Positions 17,247-26,885 of a stretch of DNA of 64,000 bases are shown in pieces; position 1 is the stretch's first letter; each line of letters starts with the position of its first letter. Source of the DNA: Sphingorhabdus sp. YGSMI21 (GTDB taxonomy: Bacteria; Pseudomonadota; Alphaproteobacteria; Sphingomonadales; Sphingomonadaceae). Position numbers and translations under genes: made by a program. Where the stretch lies: NCBI RefSeq assembly GCF_002776575.1, contig NZ_CP022548.1:2929001-2993000 (forward strand), in the 5' to 3' direction. The notes beneath the pieces were generated by a model. The model made no database searches. It saw only the letters and a list, made by a program, of their open reading frames with translations, and was not told the origin of the DNA.

Positions 17247-18638
17247 ATGACAGTCCAGAAACTATTTGCCGGTGCCGCTATCAAACGGCTGCGGCGCAGC
17301 GCCGCGATGACTCAGGTCGCGCTGGCCGAAGCGCTGGATATTTCGCCCAGCTATCTCAATCTGATCGAACGCAACCAGCGGCCGCTCAGCGCCCGTCTGA
17401 TGCTGTTGCTGGCCGAACGGTTCGATTTTGATCCGCGACAGCTGATTGCCGCAGAACCGGGTGGCGGAATAGATGCGATCCGCCAGCGCCTCGCCAATCC
17501 GCTGTTCGAGGACCTGTCGATCGATCGAACGGAGCTGGAAGAATGGCTGATCGCGTCGCCCAATACGGCCGAAGCCTTTGTCCGCCTGTTTGACAATCGC
17601 AAGACCGGCGATGAAACGGGGGATAGCGGGGCGCCCGATCCGATCCAGGCAGTCCGCCGGGAAATAGAACGCTGGCGCAACCATTTCGCCGATCTCGATG
17701 CCATGGCCGAGCAGCTTGCCGACGAACTGCGCCTCGGTGCTGGCGATCTCTATGGGGCGATTACCGAAAGGCTCCGGGTCAAACATCAGCTGACGATCAG
17801 GATCCTGCCGGAAACCGTACTGCCTGACAAGCTGCGCCGACTGGACCTGCACGCCCGGCAGTTGCAGTTGTCGGAAATGCTCGACCCTGCCTCCCGCACG
17901 TTTCAGGCCGCACTCTTGCTCGGCCAGATCGAGGCTAAGGCAGAGATTGACGCGCTGGCGGCGGGCGGGAAATTCACGGACCGTGCGGCCGAAAAGCTGT
18001 TCCGTCGGCACCTGTCCGGCTATTTCGCGGCGGCGTTGATGATGCCTTATGGCCGGTTTCTAAAGGCCTGCGAACAGAGCGGTTATCGGATCCAGTTGCT
18101 CCAGCGCCGCTTCGGTGCGGGCTTCGAACAGGTCGCCCATCGGCTGACCACCTTGCAGCGCGTCGGCTCGCGCGGCCTGCCGTTCTTCATGGTCAGGATC
18201 GACCGTTCGGGGATGATTTCCAAACGCTATGCCGGAGCGAGCAACGCGCCGCTGGTCGAAAGCGCCCATCGCTGTCCTCTCTGGGACATCCACCGGGTTT
18301 TCGAGCAACCGGCCGAAATCCGGTCGCAACTGGTCGCTCTGGAAGACGGTTCGACATGGTTCACTTTGTCGCGTGCGGTGCAGGGCATCGGCTCCGGAGC
18401 GGGCGGGCACACGCCGGCTTTTGCCATCGGCCTCGGGGTGTCCGCCGATGTCGCGTCGGCGCTCTATTATGCGCGGGGCAAGGATCTGGGTATCGAGCAA
18501 GCCGATGCAATCGGTCTGGGCTGCACGGCCTGTACCCGGCCGCAATGTTCGCAGCGGTCCGCCCCGCCGCGCAGCCGCGCGCTCAAATTCGATGAAAGGG
18601 AGCGCGGCCTGACGCCGTTTGATTTCGTCAACGACTAG
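17247..18638 (+). CDS. XRE family, short-chain fatty acyl-CoA regulator (ScfR/PccR type)
   Basis: A 463-residue DNA-binding regulator. It has an N-terminal HTH (residues about 10-60, TQVALAEALDISPSYLNLIERNQRPLS). An IrrE/ImmA-like middle domain includes YFAAALMMPYGRF and FEQVAHRLTTLQR. A C-terminal DUF2083 domain follows, with the Cys-containing GLGCTACTRPQCSQR near the end. Relatives such as PccR of Rhodobacter control propionate and acetate assimilation genes and sense acyl-CoAs. No such metabolic gene is adjacent here. Confidence 0.85.
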   Translation: MTVQKLFAGAAIKRLRRSAAMTQVALAEALDISPSYLNLIERNQRPLSARLMLLLAERFDFDPRQLIAAEPGGGIDAIRQRLANPLFEDLSIDRTELEEWLIASPNTAEAFVRLFDNRKTGDETGDSGAPDPIQAVRREIERWRNHFADLDAMAEQLADELRLGAGDLYGAITERLRVKHQLTIRILPETVLPDKLRRLDLHARQLQLSEMLDPASRTFQAALLLGQIEAKAEIDALAAGGKFTDRAAEKLFRRHLSGYFAAALMMPYGRFLKACEQSGYRIQLLQRRFGAGFEQVAHRLTTLQRVGSRGLPFFMVRIDRSGMISKRYAGASNAPLVESAHRCPLWDIHRVFEQPAEIRSQLVALEDGSTWFTLSRAVQGIGSGAGGHTPAFAIGLGVSADVASALYYARGKDLGIEQADAIGLGCTACTRPQCSQRSAPPRSRALKFDERERGLTPFDFVND

Positions 18639-18815
18639 GGGCTGATGCGCGCCAAAACTGCGTGAAACCGGCGTTTACCAATAGGTCTGACTGTCGGTAT
18701 ATTGAACAATATCGACGAAAGAGAGCGCCTGCGCGGATTTTATTCTGTAAAATTTACCGACAGCTAACGAATTTTCCTTATGGCCGAAGCTGACCAAGGA
18801 AAGACGACGCGCGAT

Positions 18816-20204
18816 ATGATCCGATTGTTCAAACATTATATTCCTTACCCTGTCATCTTTCTGGGTTTGATCGATTTCGCGCTGCTGCTTGCAGCCGCGG
18901 AAGTGGGCTGGATATTGCGCGCGATCCAGATCGACATGGGGGTCGGAACGATTTTCGATCGTCCGGGGCCGATATTCAGCTTTGCCTTTGCCCTGCAACT
19001 GGCGCTGATCGCGGTCGGCGTATACGGACCCGAGGCGCTGCAATCCCTGCGCTTTGCCGCCGCCCGCATCCTGGTCGCAATCTCGCTGGGGGTTATTTTC
19101 CTCTCCCTGCTCGCTTTCGCGCTGCCCGGCATCACGCTCTGGCGCTCCAATTCACTCTACGCGATGATCCTGGCGATCACCTTCCTGATGGTCATTCGCG
19201 TCCTGCTGGGGACCATGCTCGACAGCGATATTTTCAAGCGACGGCTGCTCATCCTCGGGGCAGGGCCGCGGGCCGCGCGTATCGCCGCGCTGGAAAAACG
19301 CCCGGAATGCGGCTTCATCGTTGCCGGCTATGTCTCGATGAATGAAGGGGCGCGCGTGATTGACAGCGCGGTCCGCCGTCAGGATATCGACAATCTGCCG
19401 CAGCATGTGATCGATCTCGAGGTCAGCGAAGTGGTTCTGGCGCTCGAGGAAAGACGCAATGCGCTTCCCGTCGCCGATTTGCTGACGATCAAGACAACCG
19501 GCGTGCATGTCAACGATTTGTCCAGCTTTCTCGAACGCGAAACCGGACGGGTCGATCTGGATAGCGTCAATCCGAGCTGGTTCATCTTTTCCGACGGCTT
19601 TTCCTCGGGGCGGCGACTGTCGACCACGTTCAAGCGGGGTTTCGACATATTCCTGAGCTTCCTGTTGCTGATCCTGACCGGGCCGGTAATCCTGCTCTTT
19701 GCGCTGCTGATCAGGCTGGAAAGCCGCGGCGGTTCCTTTTTCAAACAGGAGCGCGTCGGTCTCTACGGCCAGAGGTTCAACATATTGAAGCTTCGCTCCA
19801 TGCGCGCCGATGCAGAGCCGGATGGCGAGGCAATATGGGCGAGTGAAAATGATCCGCGGATCACGCGCATCGGCAATTTCATCCGCAAGGTCCGGATTGA
19901 CGAGCTGCCCCAGGCCTGGAGCGTGTTGAAGGGCGAGATGAGCTTCGTCGGTCCGCGTCCGGAACGGCCGCAATTTGTCGACGATCTGCAGACGCAAATG
20001 CCTTATTATGCGGAGCGTCATATCGTCAAACCCGGGATCACCGGCTGGGCGCAGATCAACTATCCCTACGGCGCGTCGACCGAGGATTCCCGGCACAAGC
20101 TTGAATATGATCTCTATTATGCAAAAAATTACACACCATTTCTCGATTTGCTGATCATCCTGCAGACCATCAGGGTCGTGTTGTGGCCGGAAGGAGCGCG
20201 CTGA
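18816..20204 (+). CDS. XrtA/PEP-CTERM-system sugar transferase (TIGR03013-like, undecaprenyl-phosphate glycosyl-1-phosphate transferase)
   Basis: About 462 residues. Four N-terminal helices and a Rossmann-like part (LLILGAGPRAARIAAL) precede the C-terminal bacterial sugar transferase domain: KRGFDIFLSFLLLILTGP, FFKQERVGLYGQRFNILKLRSM, IRKVRIDELPQAWSVLKGEMSFVGPRPERP and KPGITGWAQI. It starts exopolysaccharide repeat units on undecaprenyl phosphate. MIRLFKHYIP at 18816 matches the family N-terminus and follows AAGGAAAG; the ATG at 18780 is an alternative. First gene of the prs operon. Confidence 0.87.
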   Translation: MIRLFKHYIPYPVIFLGLIDFALLLAAAEVGWILRAIQIDMGVGTIFDRPGPIFSFAFALQLALIAVGVYGPEALQSLRFAAARILVAISLGVIFLSLLAFALPGITLWRSNSLYAMILAITFLMVIRVLLGTMLDSDIFKRRLLILGAGPRAARIAALEKRPECGFIVAGYVSMNEGARVIDSAVRRQDIDNLPQHVIDLEVSEVVLALEERRNALPVADLLTIKTTGVHVNDLSSFLERETGRVDLDSVNPSWFIFSDGFSSGRRLSTTFKRGFDIFLSFLLLILTGPVILLFALLIRLESRGGSFFKQERVGLYGQRFNILKLRSMRADAEPDGEAIWASENDPRITRIGNFIRKVRIDELPQAWSVLKGEMSFVGPRPERPQFVDDLQTQMPYYAERHIVKPGITGWAQINYPYGASTEDSRHKLEYDLYYAKNYTPFLDLLIILQTIRVVLWPEGAR

Positions 20205-20205
20205 T

Positions 20206-22302
20206 ATGGGATCGCTTCTCGACTATATCAGCCTGTTCGGTCACGGCATCGCCGCCGCGCTTTTCGGCGCGCTGGCGATCTGGCAATTCCAGCGGAAGGT
20301 TGAACGCAACAACAAGCAGATATGGCTGACCATCGCGATCACGCTGACCAGTTTCTGGGCATTGTCGATCGCGGTCGAGGGATATCTGTCACCGATTTCG
20401 CGTTTTGCGGAAACCCTGCGCAATTTTGGCTGGCTCGGCTTCATGTTCATCCTGCTGCGGGCAGGGGAAGGCCGCGACGAGCCGAAGACGGTCAACGGCA
20501 TCTATGCGGCGCTCTCCTTCGTGCTCGTCGGGCAGATGCTGGTGGATTCAATGCTTCCGGCCTTTTCCGGCAGTCCGCGGCTCGAAAATGTGACGCTTTA
20601 CACCTCGTTGGTGCTGCGGATGATCTTTGCCGTGGGCGCCCTGGTTCTGGTGCACAATCTCTATTCGATTTCGGCGCCGGAAACCCGCTGGGGCATCCGG
20701 TTGCCGATGGCCTCGCTGGCCGCGATCTGGACCTATGATCTCAATTTGTTCACAATCACCTATCTGACCCAGAGCGTCCCCATGGAACTGCACGCGATGC
20801 GCGGGCCGATGATCGCGGTGATCGCGCCGATTCTGGCCCTGGCGTCCTTGCGCAACACGGAATGGAATCTGAAACTGTCGCGCAGCGTCGCTTTCCGTTC
20901 TCTGTCGCTGGTGGCGATCGGCAGCTATCTGCTGATGATGGTCGTGATCGCGACGGCGCTGCAGATCATCGGCGGAGACTATGCCCGTCTGGCCCAGATC
21001 AGCTTCCTGTTCGGAGCTACCATCGGTGCCTTGTTGCTGTTGCCATCGGGCCGTTTCCGCGCCTGGCTGAAGGTGAAGCTGGCGAAGAATTTCTTCCAGC
21101 ACCGCTATGACTATCGATCGGAGTGGATCCGTTTCACGGATACTATCGGCCGGCCCGGCGTGGATAGCGCGCCGTTCCACCAACGGGTGATCAAGGCGAT
21201 CGCCGATATCACGGAGTCGCCAGCCGGGATTTTGCTGGTGCCCGATGAATCCGGGCAACTGGTGCTGCAATCCCGCTGGAACTGGTCATCAATCGAGGTC
21301 CCGGCGCGGGCCTGCACGACGAGAACCATCCCCTTTCTCGAAAGCACCAGTCATATCGTCGAATTTGACACGTTGCGGGCGGGCAAGGATGACAAATGCG
21401 ATGCCGCGGCCATTCCCGAATGGATGACCAAAGATGATCAGGCATGGGTTGCGGTGCCGCTGGTACATTTTGACCGGCTTGCCGGCCTGATGCTGCTAGC
21501 GCGTCCCAGAATCGACCGCAAACTGGACTGGGAGGATCTCGACATGCTCCGCGTTGTCGGCCGTCAGGTGGCAAGCTATTTGGCTGAATCGCGCAGTCAG
21601 GAATCCCTGTCGGAGGCGCAGAGGTTCGATGAATTCAACCGACGCATGGCCTTCATCATGCATGATATCAAAAATCTGGTCAGCCAACTCAGCCTGCTGG
21701 CGCGCAACGCCAAGCGCCATGCTGACAATCCCGAGTTTCAGGCGGATATGATCGAGACGCTGCAGGATTCGGCAGACCGGATGAACGGGCTGCTCGAACG
21801 CCTGTCGCAGCATAACAAGAGCCACCCCGAGGAACCGAAGTCGGTCAAGGTTGCCGACCTTATCCGCTCGATCATCGAGAAGAAGCGGTTGCTTCACAGT
21901 CTGGAATGCAGCCGTGTCGATGATCTGACGATTTTCGCGGATCCGGCCCGGGTGGAACAGATACTGGGTCATTTGATCCAGAATGCGATCGACGCCAGCA
22001 CCGAAGACCAGCCGATCACCATCAACGCGCGGCGCCGTGACCTGAGCGTGGCCATCGAAGTCTGTGACCAGGGCACCGGCATGTCCGCCGAATTTGTCCG
22101 CAACCAGCTCTTCAAGCCTTTCTCATCAAGCAAACAGGGCGGCTTTGGAATCGGAGCCTATGAAGCGCGCGAACTGGCACGGTCGATGAACGGGCGTCTG
22201 GAAGTGGAGAGCACCGAAAATGTGGGGAGCCGCTTCACGCTGCTTCTGCCGCTCGCCAAACATTTGCCGAAAGATATTTCCGCTGACGAAAGGGCCGCAT
22301 GA
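20206..22302 (+). CDS. prsK: XrtA/PEP-CTERM system histidine kinase PrsK
   Basis: A 698-residue sensor kinase. About eight to nine N-terminal membrane helices (residues 1-290) are followed by a GAF-like domain (about 310-460), the phospho-acceptor segment MHDIKNLVSQLSLLARNAKRH with His486, and an ATPase domain with N-box NAIDAS, DQGTGM and the G2 box GGFGIGAY. The HDIKN box with no separate HisKA signature is typical of PrsK. It begins 1 bp after the sugar transferase and overlaps prsR by 4 bp, its cognate regulator. Confidence 0.9.
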   Translation: MGSLLDYISLFGHGIAAALFGALAIWQFQRKVERNNKQIWLTIAITLTSFWALSIAVEGYLSPISRFAETLRNFGWLGFMFILLRAGEGRDEPKTVNGIYAALSFVLVGQMLVDSMLPAFSGSPRLENVTLYTSLVLRMIFAVGALVLVHNLYSISAPETRWGIRLPMASLAAIWTYDLNLFTITYLTQSVPMELHAMRGPMIAVIAPILALASLRNTEWNLKLSRSVAFRSLSLVAIGSYLLMMVVIATALQIIGGDYARLAQISFLFGATIGALLLLPSGRFRAWLKVKLAKNFFQHRYDYRSEWIRFTDTIGRPGVDSAPFHQRVIKAIADITESPAGILLVPDESGQLVLQSRWNWSSIEVPARACTTRTIPFLESTSHIVEFDTLRAGKDDKCDAAAIPEWMTKDDQAWVAVPLVHFDRLAGLMLLARPRIDRKLDWEDLDMLRVVGRQVASYLAESRSQESLSEAQRFDEFNRRMAFIMHDIKNLVSQLSLLARNAKRHADNPEFQADMIETLQDSADRMNGLLERLSQHNKSHPEEPKSVKVADLIRSIIEKKRLLHSLECSRVDDLTIFADPARVEQILGHLIQNAIDASTEDQPITINARRRDLSVAIEVCDQGTGMSAEFVRNQLFKPFSSSKQGGFGIGAYEARELARSMNGRLEVESTENVGSRFTLLLPLAKHLPKDISADERAA

Positions 22303-23684
22303 TGCCGGACAAAGAGCAACCCAAAAAAGAGAAACTGCTGGTCGTTGAAGACGATCCGGGTCTGCAGAAACAGCTGAAATGGGCCTATGACGATTTCGAT
22401 GTCATCATCGCCGGCGACCGCGAGACTGCGATCGAAAAGCTGCGCTCGGAAGAGCCGGATGTGGTCACGCTCGATCTGGGGCTGCCGCCGGACCCGGACG
22501 GCACCACGGAAGGCTTCGCGACCATGGAAGCGATATTGAGCCTGAAGCCCGACACCAAGGTGATTGTTGCCTCCGGCCATGGCGAAAAAGCCAGCGCCTT
22601 GCGGGCGATATCCGGCGGCGCATGGGATTTCTACCAGAAGCCCGTGGATATCGACGAGCTTGGCTTGATTGTCAGGCGCGCCTTTCACGTGCGCAATCTG
22701 GAACAGGAAAATGCCAGCCTTGCCGCCCGGAGCAACAGCGACGGCTATATATTGGGAGAGATCATCACCGGCGCGCCGGAAATGCTGAAAGTGGCCCAGA
22801 TGATCGAGCGGGTGGCCAATACCAACGCCTCGGTCATGCTGCTGGGCGCCAGCGGTACCGGCAAGGAGTTGCTGGCCAAGGGCCTGCACGATTCCAGTGA
22901 TCGTCGCGACAAGGCCTTTGTTGCCATCAACTGTGCGGCCATTCCGGAAAATCTGCTGGAATCCGAATTGTTCGGCCACGAAAAAGGGGCCTTTACCGGC
23001 GCCATCAAGACGACCGAAGGGAAGATCGAACAGGCCGCCGGCGGCACGCTTTTCCTCGACGAGGTTGGCGATATTCCGCTGCCGCTCCAGGTGAAATTGC
23101 TGCGCTTTCTCCAGGAGCGGGTGATCGAAAGGATCGGCGGACGCAAGCCGATTGCCGTCGATACACGGATCGTTTGCGCGACCCATCAGGATCTCGAGAC
23201 GATGATCAAGGACAATGATTTTCGCGAGGATCTCTATTATCGTCTGGCTGAAATCGTGATCAAGATCCCGCCCCTGTCCGGGCGCTCGGGCGACGCCAGC
23301 CTGCTGGCACGGCATTTCCAGAAAAAATTCGCTGCGGAAATCAATCCGGCGGTCAAGGGGATTGCACCCGACGCGCTGGCCGCGCTGGAGGCCTGGCACT
23401 GGCCCGGCAATGTTCGGGAACTGGAAAACCGGATCAAGCGCGCGGTGATCATGGCCGACGGCAAGATGATCACCGCCGGCGACCTTGATCTGGACGTCGA
23501 CGAAAATGCGGCGACCGATCTGCTGAACCTGAAAGCCGCGCGCGAAGCCGCCGACCGTTCGGCGATCCTGCGGGCGATTTCGCAGACCAGCGGCAATATT
23601 TCCAATGCGGCCAAATTGCTGGGGATCAGCCGGCCGACACTTTATGATCTGCTCAAGCAATATAAGTTGCAGCAAGCCAGCTGA
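22299..23684 (+). CDS. prsR: PEP-CTERM-box response regulator, sigma-54 dependent activator PrsR
   Basis: A 461-residue NtrC-type regulator. The receiver domain has Asp59 in VVTLDLGLPPDPDG. The AAA+ domain has Walker A GASGTGKE and the sigma-54 contact loop GAFTGA (from residue 230). A Fis-type HTH lies at the C-terminus (NISNAAKLLGISRPTLYDLL). It should activate sigma-54 promoters of exopolysaccharide and PEP-CTERM genes after phosphorylation by PrsK. I found no convincing GG-N10-GC promoter inside the operon, so its targets are probably elsewhere. Confidence 0.92.
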   Translation: MMPDKEQPKKEKLLVVEDDPGLQKQLKWAYDDFDVIIAGDRETAIEKLRSEEPDVVTLDLGLPPDPDGTTEGFATMEAILSLKPDTKVIVASGHGEKASALRAISGGAWDFYQKPVDIDELGLIVRRAFHVRNLEQENASLAARSNSDGYILGEIITGAPEMLKVAQMIERVANTNASVMLLGASGTGKELLAKGLHDSSDRRDKAFVAINCAAIPENLLESELFGHEKGAFTGAIKTTEGKIEQAAGGTLFLDEVGDIPLPLQVKLLRFLQERVIERIGGRKPIAVDTRIVCATHQDLETMIKDNDFREDLYYRLAEIVIKIPPLSGRSGDASLLARHFQKKFAAEINPAVKGIAPDALAALEAWHWPGNVRELENRIKRAVIMADGKMITAGDLDLDVDENAATDLLNLKAAREAADRSAILRAISQTSGNISNAAKLLGISRPTLYDLLKQYKLQQAS

Positions 23685-23687
23685 ACC

Positions 23688-25691
23688 ATGCTGTCCGATC
23701 TTGTCCTGAAACTGCGCCTGACCAGCAAGCCGGTCCTGCTCGCGTCAGCGCTGGCCCTCGCCCTGGCCGTGGCCCCGACGGCCATATATGGCGCCAGCGA
23801 AGGCAGTGAGGACGCACGAGACGCCTTTGCCAGGGCCGAGCAGTTTCGCGCCAAACGCGATGTGCGGTCGGCGCGGATCGAATTGCTGAATGCGATCAAG
23901 GCCGATCCGCAGTGGATTGACGCGCGGGTGGCGCAGGCAGAAGTGTTGCTGAAGCTAAGGGACGGGATCGGGGCCGAGGCGGAACTGGACCGGGCCGTGG
24001 AACTCGGAATCGATCCGGCATATGTGCGACATCTCTACGGGCACGCCTATTCGCTGCAGGGCGAGGCGCAAAAGGCGCGCGACCAGTTGCTGACCAATGA
24101 CATCCCGAGGGAACATCAAGGCTATGCTGCCCGGATCATGGGGAAGGTTGCCCTGCAAATGGGCGATGAGCCACTGGCTGGCGCTGCCTATAACCGGGCG
24201 ATGGAACTGGACGGCGACAATCCCGATCTTTGGGTCGATATCGCGCGCTTCCGGTCACGTTCCGGGGACCAGGCCGGGGCGACCAATGCGGTTGACGAGG
24301 CGGTGAGGCTGGACCCCGCCAATATCCGGGCGCTGCAATATCGCGGGGAGCTGTTGCGGTTCCAGTTCGGTCTCGGCGCGGCATTGCCCTGGTTCGAACG
24401 GGCACTGGAACTGGATCCCAATGACGTGCCCTTGCTGACCGAATATGCGGCGACGCTGGGGGATATGGGGCGGATGACCGACATGCTGGTCGTCGCGCGC
24501 AAGATCATCGCCCTCGATGGCAAGAACCCGCGCGCCTTCTTCATGCAGGCGGTGCTCGCGGCCCGGGCGGGACAATATGATCTGGCGAGACGACTGATGC
24601 AGAAAACCGGAGGCGCGATCGACGACGTTCCGGCGGTTTTGCTGGTGCAGGGGATCATCGAACATGCCGAGGGCAATCCTAATGCCGCGGTCGACAAGTT
24701 CCAGCGGCTCGTCTCGATCCAGCCGAACAACAGGCAGGCGCAGAACCTGCTGGCACGTTCGCTCTATCTTGCGGGGAGCGCCGGCGATGCGGTCGATATT
24801 CTCAAGCCGCAGGTCAACCGGAGCGGCGCCGATCCCTATGCGCTGTGGCTGGCGGGCCGCGCGCTCGAATCGATCGGTGAGCGGGGGCAGGCCGCGGCCA
24901 TCATGAACCGCGCCGCGGTTCATGATTTCGGACGGGAGAGCGCCTTCATGGCGGCCGCCCCGCTCAGCGTGCTGCGCGCCGAAGCGCAGCGCAACCCGAA
25001 CGATGCGCGGGTGGTGGTTCCCTATATTCGCGCGCTCTACACGGCGGGTGATTATGCTGCCGCCTTTGCCGAAGCGAAGCGGCTGCAACAAGGCAATCGC
25101 GGCGCGAGCGCGGCCCATATTCTGGTCGCCGACGTCGCCGCGACAATGGGCAATTATGACGAGGCGCTGGACGCGCTCGGACAGGCGCGCAGCATCCGCT
25201 TTTCCGAACCGGTGATGCTGCGTCTGGTCGAAGTTTTGCGCGCGAAAGGCGAGATGCAGCAGGCGGGCGAGGATCTCGCGCAATATCTCAATTACAATCC
25301 CGGCAATATCGCGGGGCTGCGCTGGATGGCCTATGCCCATCTGGAAACCGAAAGCTGGTCCGTTGCGGCCCATATTCTGGAAAATCTGCGCCAGCGCATT
25401 GGCAACAATGATGCTCTGATCATGGCAGGGCTGACCCAGGCCTATACCGGTCTCGGGCAAACCGAAAAGGCTATCGCCGCCGGACGGATTGCCTATCGGG
25501 TGCAGCCGTCAAGTCCGGTGGTGACGCATCTCTATGGTCTGGCGCTGCTGGAGGACAAGACCCGCCGGAAACAGGCCATAAGCTTGCTCAGGAAAGCGGT
25601 AGCGATCATGCCGGACAATCCGCTTTATCGGAAAAGCCTGCGTCGCGCCTATGCAGAGCAGCGCGCCGAACGGAGCAAGATCAAAAGCTGA
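23688..25691 (+). CDS. prsT: XrtA/PEP-CTERM system TPR-repeat protein PrsT
   Basis: A 667-residue exported protein: a signal peptide (LLASALALALAVAPTAIYGAS), then TPR-like helical repeats over nearly the whole length (for example AFARAEQFRAKRDVRSARIELLNAIKADP and many later). It is probably periplasmic or envelope-bound and helps assemble the exopolysaccharide/PEP-CTERM system, as in TIGR02917 proteins. It is shorter than the longest members (about 900 residues). Fourth gene of the operon, 3 bp after prsR; convergent with the GntR gene. Confidence 0.85.
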   Translation: MLSDLVLKLRLTSKPVLLASALALALAVAPTAIYGASEGSEDARDAFARAEQFRAKRDVRSARIELLNAIKADPQWIDARVAQAEVLLKLRDGIGAEAELDRAVELGIDPAYVRHLYGHAYSLQGEAQKARDQLLTNDIPREHQGYAARIMGKVALQMGDEPLAGAAYNRAMELDGDNPDLWVDIARFRSRSGDQAGATNAVDEAVRLDPANIRALQYRGELLRFQFGLGAALPWFERALELDPNDVPLLTEYAATLGDMGRMTDMLVVARKIIALDGKNPRAFFMQAVLAARAGQYDLARRLMQKTGGAIDDVPAVLLVQGIIEHAEGNPNAAVDKFQRLVSIQPNNRQAQNLLARSLYLAGSAGDAVDILKPQVNRSGADPYALWLAGRALESIGERGQAAAIMNRAAVHDFGRESAFMAAAPLSVLRAEAQRNPNDARVVVPYIRALYTAGDYAAAFAEAKRLQQGNRGASAAHILVADVAATMGNYDEALDALGQARSIRFSEPVMLRLVEVLRAKGEMQQAGEDLAQYLNYNPGNIAGLRWMAYAHLETESWSVAAHILENLRQRIGNNDALIMAGLTQAYTGLGQTEKAIAAGRIAYRVQPSSPVVTHLYGLALLEDKTRRKQAISLLRKAVAIMPDNPLYRKSLRRAYAEQRAERSKIKS

Positions 25692-25698
25692 CGGCGGT

Positions 25699-26043
25699 TC
25701 AGGCGTCGCTTTTCACCAGATCTTCGATCGACAGGTCCAGCCGCTTCATCTGGCGCTCGACCGGGGGCCAGATATTCTTGATGAAATCCTCTCTCTGGGC
25801 GAGGCGCAGACGGTTTTTCGCGCCGGCTGCGACAAACATGCCAACCCCGCGCTTCACCGTGACCAGGCCGTCTTCCTGAAAGCCCTGATAGGCTTTTGCC
25901 ACAGTCAGGGGGTTGGCGCCCTGTTCGGCGGCGAAGACACGGACCGACGGCAGCATGTCGCCTTCGCCATATTCACCGTCCAGAATGGATTCGGAAATAA
26001 TGTCCCGCAATTTGAGATAGACCGGTTTGTTGCTGTTGTTCAT
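25699..26043 (-). CDS. GntR family transcriptional regulator (YtrA type, short)
   Basis: A 114-residue protein consisting of the GntR winged helix (VYLKLRDIISESILDGEYGEGDMLPSVR, NPLTVAKAYQGFQEDGLVTVKRGVGMFV) and a short C-terminal helix of about 40 residues, the YtrA-subfamily layout. Such regulators usually sit next to ABC transporter genes and repress their own operon; no transporter is adjacent here, so its target is unclear. Confidence 0.88.
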   Translation of the reverse strand: MNNSNKPVYLKLRDIISESILDGEYGEGDMLPSVRVFAAEQGANPLTVAKAYQGFQEDGLVTVKRGVGMFVAAGAKNRLRLAQREDFIKNIWPPVERQMKRLDLSIEDLVKSDA

Positions 26044-26123
26044 GCTGCTGCACTGCCATAATACAGCGAAGCGGGCAAGGCGTAAGTTCCGTTTTCTCGG
26101 GAACCTGGCCTGAGATCCAGCCT

Positions 26124-26726
26124 CTAATCCGGCGTCGCCGGGTCCCAGAATGACAATATGTCGGAAAGCTCCGGCCGGGGGCGCTCGGTCAGTTCGGCGC
26201 CTGCCGTCCCCATAAAGAGGAAGCCGGCGATTCTTTCCGGAGCGGCGCCGAACAGATCGCGCACATCATCGTTGAAAGCCGGCCAGCCGGTGATCCAGCC
26301 ACCGACAAAGCCCATGGCATGGGTGGCGTGGAGGATGTTCATCGCAAAGGCGCCGCAGCTGAGCTCCTGTTCCCAGAGGGGAATCTTGGTCGATTCTACC
26401 GGCGAATATAGCAGAACGAGCAGGGTCGGCGCCTGGCACGCCATTGACTCCAGCGATTCGAGTTCCATCCGTCCGGCATCCGGCCGCTCCTTCAGATAGG
26501 CATTATGGATGCCTTTGGCGAGAAGGCTGCGCTGATCGTCGCCGACTGCAACCACGCGCCACGGCGCCAGCTTGCCATGGTCCGGCGTGCGCAGGGCAAT
26601 GGTGACAATCTTTTCAATCTGCGCCTTGCCTGGTCCGGGTGCGATCATGTCGCGCGGCCGTCCGGAGCGGCGGGAAGGGAGGTAGCTGGCGAGGCTGCTG
26701 AGATCGTTGAATTGCTTTTCGGTCAT
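26124..26726 (-). CDS. Nitroreductase family protein (YdjA type)
   Basis: A 200-residue flavoenzyme. RRSGRPRDMIAPGPGKAQIEKIVTIALRTPDHGKLAPWRVVAV matches the FMN-binding N-terminal part of YdjA-like nitroreductases, and the later AFAMNILHATHAMGFVGGWITG forms the dimer and flavin contact region. Probably cytosolic, NAD(P)H-dependent, with unknown physiological substrate. The start at 26726 is preferred to 26807 because the family N-terminus begins there. Divergent from the POT transporter. Confidence 0.85.
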   Translation of the reverse strand: MTEKQFNDLSSLASYLPSRRSGRPRDMIAPGPGKAQIEKIVTIALRTPDHGKLAPWRVVAVGDDQRSLLAKGIHNAYLKERPDAGRMELESLESMACQAPTLLVLLYSPVESTKIPLWEQELSCGAFAMNILHATHAMGFVGGWITGWPAFNDDVRDLFGAAPERIAGFLFMGTAGAELTERPRPELSDILSFWDPATPD

Positions 26727-26885
26727 GTTTGTCACTTCGGAAGAGACGGGGCCGATTGCAAGGCGAATTTGCGGAAAACCGGTCTCGCTTGAAACAATAT
26801 GCTTCACTTGCGCATTTTTATCATTAGGGTGCGAGGCAACCGGGTCGGAATTAACGGCCCAAATCTATTGCCGGGGAGTATTTAT

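Noticed and set aside
18639..18815. Search for a sigma-54 promoter before the prs operon
   Set aside because: No TGGCAC-N5-TTGC-like sequence was found; I report none.
22158..23675. 505-codon leftward open frame
   Set aside because: It is the antisense shadow of prsR, whose receiver, AAA+ and Fis motifs are complete.
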